From NCBI GenBank assembly GCA_002730655.1, contig PCAT01000004.1, positions 3,565 to 23,554 of the forward strand: DNA of 19,990 nucleotides, given 5' to 3'. Source of the stretch: Balneola sp. (lineage in GTDB: Bacteria > Bacteroidota > Rhodothermia > Balneolales > Balneolaceae). The notes under the pieces were generated by a model that was not told where the DNA came from, did not search any database, and saw only the letters and a program-made list of their open reading frames with translations. The position numbers and the translations under genes are program-made. Positions 1 to 8,900 of this stretch are shown piece after piece (position 1 is the stretch's first letter; the number at the start of each line of letters is the position of its first letter).

Positions 1-477
1 TTATATAAGCAATTAAAACCAGTAAATGTTAACAATAACAAATTATTTTTGGTTTATGATATTCATGAATGGAAATTAGATTTCGAATTAACAATTATTA
101 CTTATTATTGCAGAGAGTATAGAATAGGTATTGAAGCATTTAAACGTTTGTTTAAAAACCGCTGTAAACAGATTCCGTTACAAATTGTTAACTTAATTTA
201 CAAAAATTTTGAATATTATACAAAATATATGGAAAGTGAAGAATTAGAACTATTAATAAAACAAAAAAAAGAATTTGAAAATTCTTACTATAAAAGAAAT
301 GTTTTACAAACTCCAAATATAGAAAATATTTCTCAAGACAAAGATCTATTTAAAACCAACTCTACCCAAAAACAAATAAAAGAAGAAGTTAAAAAGGAAA
401 TTAACTTAAAAAGTGTTGATTTTAAGGAATTAGAAAATCAAGGAGTTAAATTAACAGTTACCGAAAAAATAAATTGA
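1..477 (+). CDS. Unrecognised protein, 3' part of a gene cut by the window edge
   Basis: Frame 1 is open from the first base (Leu-Tyr-Lys-Gln-Leu-Lys...) to a TGA at 475-477, so at least 158 residues are encoded and the true start lies upstream. The first possible start in this frame is a TTG at 49-51, which I reject because the reading frame and protein-like composition continue upstream of it. The visible part begins with a hydrophobic/aromatic stretch (LFLVYDIHEW, then a Tyr/Cys-rich segment), passes through a Lys/Glu-rich, probably helical middle, and ends in a polar tail. I see no catalytic motif, signal peptide or membrane segment and do not recognise the family. It is read in the same direction as the nuclease gene 50 bases downstream and is followed by a strong A/T hairpin that probably forms its 3' end. 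Confidence 0.75.
   Translation, partial: LYKQLKPVNVNNNKLFLVYDIHEWKLDFELTIITYYCREYRIGIEAFKRLFKNRCKQIPLQIVNLIYKNFEYYTKYMESEELELLIKQKKEFENSYYKRNVLQTPNIENISQDKDLFKTNSTQKQIKEEVKKEINLKSVDFKELENQGVKLTVTEKIN
470..477 (+). promoter_or_regulatory. Possible early-promoter element (TAAATTGA)
   Basis: TAAATTGA matches seven of the eight bases of the AAAATTGA early element known from Mimivirus. It lies about 50 bases before the ATG of the nuclease gene, a usual spacing. Its last three bases are also the stop codon of the upstream gene. A single near-match in A/T-rich DNA is weak evidence. Confidence 0.3.
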
Positions 478-484
478 AAAAAAT

Positions 485-520
485 AATAAAATAACTATAT
501 AAAAGTATAATTATTTTATT
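485..520 (+). terminator. Intergenic hairpin, probable transcript 3' end
   Basis: AATAAAATAA (485-494) pairs perfectly with TTATTTTATT (511-520). After one C/A mismatch, TATA pairs with TATA, then T with G, closing a four-A loop. It starts 8 bases after the stop of the upstream gene. It fits the Mimivirus pattern in which transcripts end and are polyadenylated at A/T palindromes, and there is no bacterial-type T-run design. Confidence 0.5.
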
Positions 521-527
521 TGATAAG

Positions 528-1001
528 ATGTCTAGATACATGAAGGTATTATGTGGATGTTTTTCTGTATGTAATGTAGAGACTATGGATTGGGATAGTG
601 TAAATAACGATGTTCCTATGTTTGGGTTTGAAGGTGAAACCCATGATGGTAAAGTAGTAAATGTTTATGACGGTGATACGGTCAAGATTGTTATGAAAAT
701 GTTTGGAAAATTCTACAGATTTAATTGTAGAATAGAAGGTGTTGATACACCAGAATTAAGAACACGTAATAAAAAAGAAAAAGCGATGGGTATTAAGGTA
801 AGAGATGAATTGAGAAAAAAAATATTAGATAAAATGGTGCAAGTTAAATGCGGAGAATTCGACAAGTATGGAAGACTTTTAGTAGATATAATTATAGACA
901 ACACTTCTATTACAAAATGGTTGATCGAAAATAAATTTGCCTTTTCATACGATGGAGGCACAAAAAAGAGTTGGGCTGAATATTTGGAAAATAATAATTA
1001 A
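528..1001 (+). CDS. Staphylococcal nuclease-like (SNase/thermonuclease) enzyme
   Basis: A 157-residue protein that is probably a calcium-dependent endonuclease cutting DNA or RNA. The SNase fold runs from about residue 42 to the end. All active-site positions known from staphylococcal nuclease have counterparts: the YDGDT motif (D48, D50), R68 followed by GVDTPE (D73, E76), and DKYGR (R116). Enzymatic activity is therefore likely. The first 40 residues are extra to the fold and hold a small Cys cluster (C9, C11, C15) with no clear signal peptide. This could be a metal, disulfide or lipid-attachment site, or the protein could start at Met5. Nucleases of this family occur in many large algal viruses, where host DNA breakdown is a plausible role (inference). 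An early-type element sits 50 bases upstream. The stop codon overlaps that of the opposing minus-strand gene. Confidence 0.93.
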   Translation: MSRYMKVLCGCFSVCNVETMDWDSVNNDVPMFGFEGETHDGKVVNVYDGDTVKIVMKMFGKFYRFNCRIEGVDTPELRTRNKKEKAMGIKVRDELRKKILDKMVQVKCGEFDKYGRLLVDIIIDNTSITKWLIENKFAFSYDGGTKKSWAEYLENNN

Positions 1002-1225
1002 AAATATCCACAATTCATACAGATCATTTGAAAATATTGAATCTCCTTTTTATAACAGTTTTTACACACGTGTTTACCTAATACAATTATTGGACCACAC
1101 TTATGAAAATTTTTTGATTTAAAGTAATTATAACTTTCTTTATTAAAAATATAATTACTATTTTTACCACAAACAACAAGATATGATAAAATTTCTTTTT
1201 GTAAATCTTCTGGAAGATTAAACAT
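998..1225 (-). CDS. Small F-box-like protein with a C-terminal zinc ribbon
   Basis: I chose the start at 1225 (MFNLPEDL...) rather than the longer frame to 1306. This avoids overlapping the oxygenase gene, leaves a 10-base gap after its stop, and puts a TATAATTTAT stretch just before the ATG. The product has 75 residues. Residues 2-16 (FNLPEDLQKEILSYL) look like the first helix of an F-box, the motif that binds Skp1 in ubiquitin ligases, but the rest of an F-box is not evident. The C-terminus carries C54-x2-C57 and C69-x2-C72, spaced like a small zinc ribbon. Such short mixed proteins occur in giant viruses. A role in redirecting host ubiquitin ligase is possible but only inferred. The last four bases overlap the end of the nuclease gene tail to tail. 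Confidence 0.65.
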   Translation of the reverse strand: MFNLPEDLQKEILSYLVVCGKNSNYIFNKESYNYFKSKNFHKCGPIIVLGKHVCKNCYKKEIQYFQMICMNCGYF

Positions 1226-1235
1226 ATAAATTATA

Positions 1236-1832
1236 TTATGAGTTTTTATTTTCGGTGCTAAAGAAAAATACTTGAAAAAGTCTTCCATTTTCTTTATTAG
1301 TTCCAAAATAATCTAAACTACAGTGGTATTGTTTGCTATTAAAAATAATCATTCTATTAAAAACATTACCTACTTTATCAACTAAAGTCCATTTCGTCAT
1401 ATCTTGGGAATGATTACCAATATCATTTTTTAATTGTCCGTTAACTTCAGTAGAATATCTGGTTCCATCTTCGTATTTGTAAAATCCAGTTCCTGCTGTG
1501 ACTGGGGCATCTGGAGTTAAATAGAGCACAGCAGCCCAATCGTTCCAACCATCATTATGAATCCATGATCTATCACGCGAAGTTGTATATTGAAAAGCAC
1601 CATTATAGTTTTTATCTGTTTTTTCTAAAGGAAATTTTACTATTTTTCCAGCAAACGGATAAATATAATTTTGTATAGTTTCTTTTATATCTTCGCTAGC
1701 AAAAGAAACTGTCCTTTTTCCTGGATAATTTCCACGTATTTTAAAATCTTGTTTTAAAACAAAATCACGAATTTTATATGGGTCATTATAAAAATTATCA
1801 ATACATAGGTAAGCACATTTTATTTTATTCAT
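1236..1832 (-). CDS. 2-oxoglutarate/Fe(II)-dependent oxygenase, DUF6445-like
   Basis: A 198-residue protein that probably hydroxylates a substrate using iron, oxygen and 2-oxoglutarate. The iron-binding triad is visible: H92-N-D94 in SWIHNDGW, and distal H170 in SKQYHCSLDYFG. R184 in NGRLFQVFFF sits where the residue binding the 2-oxoglutarate carboxylate is expected. The order 'HNDGW...AVLYLTPD...GTGFY...H...FG...GRL.Q.FFF' is typical of the DUF6445 group, which is common in marine phages and large viruses and whose substrates are mostly unknown. No signal peptide or membrane segment is seen. It lies just downstream of two giant collagen-like genes on the same strand. Collagen hydroxylases use the same chemistry, so modifying those fibres is a reasonable hypothesis, but the family is not a known collagen prolyl or lysyl hydroxylase. 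No TATATA element precedes the ATG, unlike at its neighbours. Confidence 0.85.
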   Translation of the reverse strand: MNKIKCAYLCIDNFYNDPYKIRDFVLKQDFKIRGNYPGKRTVSFASEDIKETIQNYIYPFAGKIVKFPLEKTDKNYNGAFQYTTSRDRSWIHNDGWNDWAAVLYLTPDAPVTAGTGFYKYEDGTRYSTEVNGQLKNDIGNHSQDMTKWTLVDKVGNVFNRMIIFNSKQYHCSLDYFGTNKENGRLFQVFFFSTENKNS

Positions 1833-1879
1833 TTAATATTAATTTTATTTATATTTTTAAGTAATTATTAATATTAAAT
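1831..1879 (-). terminator. 13-bp inverted repeat filling the intergenic gap
   Basis: ATTTAATATTAAT (1831-1843) is the exact reverse complement of ATTAATATTAAAT (1867-1879), with a 23-base loop. The arms touch the ATG of the oxygenase gene on one side and the stop codon of the upstream gene (1879-2598) on the other. It is a candidate 3'-end hairpin for that upstream gene. The arms are A/T only, so chance pairing is not negligible. Confidence 0.45.
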
Positions 1880-2598
1880 TAACGAATAGGTCCTAGTGGC
1901 GGATCCAACGGACCATCAATAGGATCATCAAATGGGTCATCAAATGGATCATCATCACTCTCCTCATGAGCTTTAAATGTAATATCTATAGTATGAGCAC
2001 CTCGTAAAGCTTCAACAGGACTAAGCCCCAATTTTTGTGCTAAACAAGGAGCAACAGATAATTTTACTGTTGTGTCCCTACTAGGTCCTAATCTTCTTCC
2101 TCCTTCTCCAAATATTCTTATAGCATCCCCTTGTACAGTTATTAGTTCAGCCTGTCCGCCTACAAGCGTAACATCACTCCATGTAAATCCATCTCCTGTT
2201 TTCATAGATACTACAACATCGGATGATGCTGATATTGAAATAGCTAATGGGAAACCTTTATTGGCTGGATTTAATACTCCTGATGTTCCAAATCCAAAAT
2301 ACCCTATAAATATTGGTAAAGCAAAGTCTCCTTGTGTAGTGTATGTGCCTGTATGAAGTAAACTCCTCTGCGGATTTTGATAAATACCAAATCGCTTTCC
2401 TTTTAAACTACTCATAGAAAATGTGGCTGGAGGATCTGCAGTTCCAACATTAGAAAAAAATATTTGATTAAGTGAAAAATTTGGAGCACCAAAAGTTCCA
2501 TTAAAGTATAATTGTCTCGTGAATGGTGCTTCTGCTCCTAAATATCTATTTAATTCTGAAGCTGGTAAATCACCATCATCATTTATTGCTACCGACAT
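1879..2598 (-). CDS. Probable virion structural protein with phage-type N-terminal module and acidic DDPF tail
   Basis: A 239-residue protein. Residues 6-69 (NDDGDLPASELNRYLG ... FSLNQIFF ... FSMSSLKGKRF) follow a pattern I know from structural proteins of marine phages and algal viruses: a short polar start, 'ELNxxLG', a small beta section, then 'ISMSDLYGKS'-like closing residues (here S61-K68). Residues about 70-210 are rich in Gly, Ser and beta-type sequence, with no catalytic motif. The last 27 residues are an acidic, Pro-rich repeat (DDPFDDPFDDPIDGPLDPPLG) that looks unfolded and could bind cations or a basic partner. It lies 12 bases after the S74-bearing collagen gene and very likely shares its transcript timing. 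A role as an adaptor or tip protein of the fibre is inference from position and from the phage-like module. Confidence 0.75.
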   Translation of the reverse strand: MSVAINDDGDLPASELNRYLGAEAPFTRQLYFNGTFGAPNFSLNQIFFSNVGTADPPATFSMSSLKGKRFGIYQNPQRSLLHTGTYTTQGDFALPIFIGYFGFGTSGVLNPANKGFPLAISISASSDVVVSMKTGDGFTWSDVTLVGGQAELITVQGDAIRIFGEGGRRLGPSRDTTVKLSVAPCLAQKLGLSPVEALRGAHTIDITFKAHEESDDDPFDDPFDDPIDGPLDPPLGPIR

Positions 2599-2610
2599 TA
2601 TATATATTAT
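2599..2610 (-). promoter_or_regulatory. TATATATA element immediately before the ATG
   Basis: On the minus strand the 12-base gap reads ATAATATATATA directly followed by ATG. The same kind of A/T element sits before most minus-strand genes in this window, so I read it as a candidate late promoter or initiator. It is also nearly all of the gap between the two genes, so no separate terminator fits here. Confidence 0.4.
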
Positions 2611-2934
2611 TTATTTTTTTAAATCTTCTATTTTATTTTCTAATTTTTCAATTTTATCATTAAGAGATTTTATGGCTTCAACAAGTAAAGGAATTAATTT
2701 TTCATATTTGACGGCTAAATAACCATCTGTGCGTTCAGCTACAACACGGGGCATTACTTTAACAACTTCCTGAGCTATCACTCCTACATCTTCTTTTCTC
2801 ATAAAATAATCATCTTCACCACCATTTTTCTCAATAAATTCTTTAGTCCAATCGAAAGTTACACCATTTATTGATATTACTTTATTTAATGGACTTTCAA
2901 TAACTTTAATATTTTCCTTTAATCTTCTATCGGA
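2611..2934 (-). other. Domain: S74 intramolecular chaperone (auto-processing) of the fibre protein
   Basis: Residues 2230-2336 begin SDRRLKENI and continue through GVTFDW, DVGVIAQEV, AVKYEKLIPLLVEAI to a Lys/Glu coiled coil. This is the Peptidase_S74 pattern of phage endosialidases and tail fibres. S2230 and K2235 have the S-x4-K spacing of the catalytic Ser911/Lys916 pair in endosialidase NF. The family folds the trimer, then cuts just before this Ser and is released, which would free 107 residues here. Confidence 0.9.
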
Positions 2935-5900
2935 TGAGGAATAGGAGGTAATATTACCTCTACTTCTTATATCTCCAGCACCACCAAATCCAGGAGTAGG
3001 ATTACCAACAGCTAGTCTTCCTTTAATATGAACGTCATCGCCTAGTTCTCCACCAGATCCTGGATCTCCCCTTGGTCCCTGAGGTCCTCTTGGACCTGGT
3101 GTAGTTGAATCTGCGCCTGGTCTTCCTTGTGGACCTTGTGCTCCTCTAATTCCTACACCGGGGTTTCCTTGTGGACCTTGTGCTCCTCTAATTCCTACAC
3201 CTGGGTTTCCTTGTGGACCCTGAGCTCCTCTAAGTCCTACACCTGGTAATCCTCTAGGTCCTTGAGTTCCCTTAGGTCCATCTTCTCCTTGTGGTCCTTG
3301 AGCTCCCTTAATTCCTATACCCGGATTTCCTTGTCCCCCTTGAGGTCCAATAGGTCCACGCAACCCTTGAGCTCCTCTAATACCTATTCCATCTTCTCCT
3401 TGTGCTCCTTTATCTCCTTTTCTGGATATACCTATATTGTATGTTCTTCCACTGGTCCAATTTGTTGTTGAAGATCCTAATGAAACCAATTGAACCCTTA
3501 ATTTAATAAAACTTGTATAGGAAGGCACATATTCCCATGATGGAACTTCTGTTAATCTATAAATACCTATATCATTTGCCGTCTGAGAATCATTTCCTCT
3601 AACGACAACAATATCATCAGTTGTAAATAATCCATACCATCCTAAAGCCGGCACACCACCTGATAAACTAGGTCCGGTTCCAATTTGATTTTCTGTGATA
3701 TCTTTCCAATTAATCCAAAATTCTGTAGTTTGAAGTTTATTTGTTGTATAAGAAACAGCACTTCTAGTTGTAAATCCTCCACTACTAAACTGACCGTATC
3801 CACCATTTCCAGAATTATATTTATATTGAAAAGCATTTCCATCATATCCATTTACACCCGTTGGTCCTTGTGTTCCATCTTCTCCTTGTGAACCTTTTGG
3901 ACCAATTGGTCCTTGTTCTCCCCTAAGTCCTATACCTGGATTTCCTTGAGGGCCTCTTGGTCCTTGTTCACCAGTAGGACCCGTAATACTAGATCCTTTA
4001 GTACCACTAGCCAAAAATGTTATTGAAACAGTATCATTTGTAGCTGGTTCGTTTGTTCCATTTCCTAGTTTGATTACAACTAATTCTCTGTAAGTTTGAT
4101 TTAATGGCGCTAAATACACTTCTGTCACCTTAAATATTGCGTAACAATCTTCATCTCTTTTTATTTCTAATACTCCACCGTCCTGTGATCCAAAACTACC
4201 CGGAGGACAAAAATGTGTTATATAATTTAACCAACCCTGAACGTCACTACCATCTTCATCAGTTGTGCTAATATAAACTCTAGTACTTATTCCAGAGGTC
4301 CAATTAGAATTATTTTTAACTTTACCAGCTCCTGGATCACCAGTAGATGTGATATTTGTGTATTTAAATCTTCTTGTTATACCTAATGGTCCCTCTTCTC
4401 CTTGTGCGCCTTTTGGTCCCGTTTCTCCTTTTACACCTTGTTGTCCTCTAGTTCCTATACCTTGAGGTCCTCTAGGACCTTGTTCTCCTCTACTTCCTAT
4501 ACCTTGGGGTCCTCTAGGACCCTGTTCTCCCCTTCCTCCTTGACTACCTACTAGTGTAAAACTCAAAATAACATCATTACCTGGATCAGTTGTTGTGAAT
4601 GGATTTGGTTCACTTTCACTTACTTTAATTACTTTAAGACTGTAACTTTCTGAGCTGGCTAAATAAGTAACAAGAGTAATTGAAAACATTATGAATTTAG
4701 ATGTATCACCTTTTCTAGCAATCAATATATGTCCTTTAATAGGATTATTGACTAATTCTAAGGTAGTCATAAAAGAACTGATATCGTTTCCATCATCATC
4801 ACTCATAGAAATTTGTAAGTAACTACTACTATTTAGATTGGAGTTAAGTCCCTGAAATCCGTATACATAACCATCTGGTAATGGTGTAAAACTAGGAGTT
4901 GAACCCAACATTCCTTTATAAGTGTAATCAAATGAAGCACCGCCAAAATTACCATCCGCTCCAGGAACACCCTGTGCTCCTTTTGGACCAGTTTCACCTT
5001 GAGCTCCCTTAAGTCCTATACCAGGAGTTCCTTGAGGACCCCTTGGTCCTATTTCTCCCTGTTCACCTCTAATACCTATACCTTGAGGTCCTCTAGGACC
5101 CTGTTCTCCCCTAATACCTATAAAGCCCTGAGGTCCTCTATCACCCTGTTCTCCCCTAGTTCCTATACCTTGGGGTCCTCTAGGACCCTGTTCTCCTCTA
5201 ATACTTGTCCCTTGAGGTCCTCTAGGACCTTGTTCACCTTTATCTCCCTTTGGTCCCATATCTCCTCCACTCAAATTAACCATAGATAAATGTCCTGGAT
5301 ATAATTGATGATTGGTTGTTGTTGCTCCACTTCTGATAACAGAATAATATAACGCTATGGCTTCATTCGCTTTAAATTCATGAATTATATCTACATCTAG
5401 TTGGTCTCTTTCGTTTGGACCTACGGAAACTGTTATTCCTCCTGGACCTAATATAGAATTATCAACAGGACTAGACATATTCGTATAATCATCCCATTTA
5501 TGAATATGGAGTTTACCTTCCAAATTTCCACTTAAGTTTTGATTCATTATTGGTGCCATAATAGATATTAATACATTAGCATCTTGTTTTATTCTTACTC
5601 TAGAAAAACCTTCACCTCGTATAATTTCAAATAAATCTCCATTTAAAACAGTATTGGAATTTAACACTATTTCCATATTATAAATAGCAGCGGAACCATT
5701 ATCTCTTAAATTTGTGTCCCAGCCCGCTTTTAATGATGAACTAGCAGTTCCTGGAATGCCCTGATCTCCTTTTATACCTTGTGGTCCTCTAGTTCCTATA
5801 CCTTGAGGTCCTCTAGGACCTTGTTCTCCTCTAATTCCTATACCTTGAGGTCCTTGTGGACCTCTAATTCCTATACCTTGAGGTCCTTGTGGGCCTCTAA

Positions 5901-8900
5901 TTCCTATACCTGTTGGACCTTGTGCGCCTTTTAAGTTATCCGGTGTTAAATCATTTATAATTATAGTTCCTTTCATAGATGAATGAAACCGACAAACATA
6001 ATATAATGTATTAGGAGCATCATATGGAACTACAAACTGTAAAATTCCATTCTGAACACCTCCTATAGGAATTAATCCATCTGTGTATATATAATCTGCG
6101 TTATATCCACCAGGCTGAGTTTGAATCCAAAATGGATGACCGCTAGCAGATATAGTAAATGTGTATTTTTGTCCTCTGAATAAATAAATTGTATCATTAG
6201 CATTTCCATCTATCAAATATGCACCCGCGCCAGAGTTTGTTATATTGTAATTTCTAGCTGTTATTTGCTCCCCAGTAGGACCCCTGTCTCCTTGTTCTCC
6301 TTTTGGACCAATTCCACCTTGTGGGCCTCTGATTCCCTGTTCTCCTCTAGATCCTTTTCCCAAAGCACCATTTATATTATATAATCTAAACCAGTAAGCT
6401 AAATCACTAGACCTATTATAACTATTTGGATCAAATAGTGAGGGTACAAAAGCACCTCCTTGATAACCAGAACTTTCTAGTGATTGAACCGCTACTCTTC
6501 TACCGTTGTTATAATCAGAATGATTCGAAAATGCTACATTCTGTCCGCTATTAGTATACTTAGCAAAAGCTACCCAATAGATTGAATTAGCTTGAATAGA
6601 CTGTAAAGGAGTTGGAAATTCAAAAGTAATATAAGTTCTTCGTAAATCTATAGGGTTATTATTATAATCATTTATCTTAAACATTATAAGAGCACCTGGA
6701 ATACCACTATTATTTTCAGCTTCACCAGTTGAAGGATTATTACCATAAATAGCACAAGCAAGTTTTCCTGTGAATGAACTATTACTATTTATTGTTGTTT
6801 GAACGGTAAGATGACTGTAAGAACCTGTAGTAGGTGCTATAAATTGATTAAAATACAAAATTTTGTTACCTAGTCCAAAAGCTTCATGTCCGATTATATT
6901 ACTAAAAGGTTCATAAGGCATTACACCTCCACCATCTACTGGAGGACCCTGAATACCTTGTGGTCCTCTTGGACCCTGTGGACCTTTATCTCCTTGTTCT
7001 CCCCTTGGACCCTGTTGACCTTGATCTCCTCTTCCAGCATTAGTTCCAGCTGGCCCTCGAGGACCATTTCTAGATATTTTATATGATTCTCCTATACTAT
7101 CAGATAAATCTCGAATATTTCCTTCTAAATGACTTAATGTAGCCTGGTATTTATCTACATTTATGAATGTTACAAATTGACTTTCTACTCTAAAAATACC
7201 ATAATTAGTATTGCTTTTAGATATAGTTATAGTATCTCCTGGAGAAAATGCCTCAAATAAATTCGTAAAATTATTAGGTGGATCATTGCTATCAATTGTA
7301 TGGATAACTAATGATGTTACGGTTGGTGAGTTAACAAGATCTGTATTTAATCTAAACTGACCAGCTAAAGGGGTATTATTTCCGTTAGTGGTAAGCCAAT
7401 CTCCGGAACTTAAAAAGGTTTCTCCAGCAGGACCTTGTTCTCCTCTATCTCCTTTTTGTCCGTGTAAAACAAAACTAAGAATTACATCTTCTCCATCAAT
7501 AAATCTCACATCAGTTGAATTAGCTTGTAAAACTACTTCTAATTCAAAATGTGAGTTGGGTGTTGTGGTAGCATCATCAACTTGAAATAAAATAAATTTT
7601 GTATTATCTGTTTTATTTGATATTCTTACAAATCCTTTTGGTTTAGAATTAATAGTTAATAATGAATTTATAAACTGATTTATTGCATGTGAATTATCAT
7701 CTTTCCAGGCTACATACATACGAGTAGAGGTTGGTTGGGATCCTTGATTAAGACGAACTTCACCATCAGCGATTCCGCTTGCTACTGGAGTATCATTAAA
7801 TGTGTAGTCAAAAGATGCACCACCAAAACTTCCATCATCTCCAGCAGGACCTTGTTCTCCTCTATCTCCTTTTGTTCCTTTACCTAGTGCACCAGCAGGA
7901 TTATAAATATAAAACCAAGGACAATAATCGGTAACTATTAAATTATTTGGTATTAAAAATCCACTAACTTGGTCGAATCCACTATTCATAATGTAATTTG
8001 ACCGGTTATTAGCACCGTTATGAGCTTCATGATCTACTAACCATATAGAACCACCTGAACCTCCATTAGGTAGAGTATTATCGTGGGCTATAGCAATCCA
8101 ATAAAGTTGCCCTGGATTTACATTACCTGGTGTTGAAAATCGTATATCGGTATATTGATGGCTCATATTATGATTTGCTAAAACGTCTCCACCAGAAGTA
8201 ATAAAAGTTAATGGTTGGTTAGTAGTTGGATCATTTTCATATAATCCTACTCCTATTGTTCCGGTGTATGTGGTTGATGAATTGCCCTGAGTATAAATAC
8301 GAACATTAGTATAATCACCACCTGATGGTGCGATCCACTGAATGTAAACAACGTAACTGCTTGCTAAATTTTGTCCTCGAGAACAAATATTTCTATTATA
8401 GGGTTCATATGGAATAACTCCACCTCCATCAACTGGTGGACCTTGAGGACCAGTAGCTCCTCTGTATCCTATTCCTACTGCGGCATTAGGATTATATAAT
8501 CTAAACCAAAAACCCTCACTACCACCATTAAAACTAGCTTCTGGAATAGTGCTTAAATCATTTTGAAAAGTATATGTTGATGGATGAAATACATTAGAGT
8601 CTAAAGTATAGGTTAACCCTAACATACCTGTACTGTATGGTGTTGACTCAGAGCTATTTTCCAAAATAGAAATAGATTTATTACCTAATCTTCCAATAGC
8701 AACCCAGTATCTTTCATTAGCCGATAATGTAGCAGGGGTGTCGAATTGAATTGTATAGTATTTTTCTTTAAAGTTTTGATTAACAAGATTTAATACCTTT
8801 GAAGCAATTAACTGTGTTGGAAATCCATTTTGTCTACTGGCGTTCAATCTATCATCAGTATGTGTATAAATAGCTACACCTAATCTACCAGTCCAAAAAG

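Noticed and set aside
49..51. TTG as start of the leftmost gene, and TTG at 19922-19924 as start of the rightmost gene.
   Set aside because: Both frames continue to the window edges with protein-like sequence, so both genes are simply truncated.
1226..1306. Longer version of the F-box-like protein starting at 1306.
   Set aside because: It would overlap the conserved end of the oxygenase by 71 bases, while the internal Met gives a clean gap and starts at the F-box-like motif.
2072..2356. Plus-strand frames such as 2072-2356, 3262-3471, 4999-5289, 10207-10407, 11292-11495 and 18262-18525.
   Set aside because: They lie opposite well-supported minus-strand genes, show no domain or start signal, and have composition expected of antisense shadows.
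2648..2655. Exact AAAATTGA early-type element on the minus strand, 50 bases before the ATG at 2598.
   Set aside because: It lies inside codons of the Lys/Glu-rich coiled coil (K-I-E-K) of the upstream gene, where this spelling is likely by chance, and the gene otherwise carries the late-type TATATA element.
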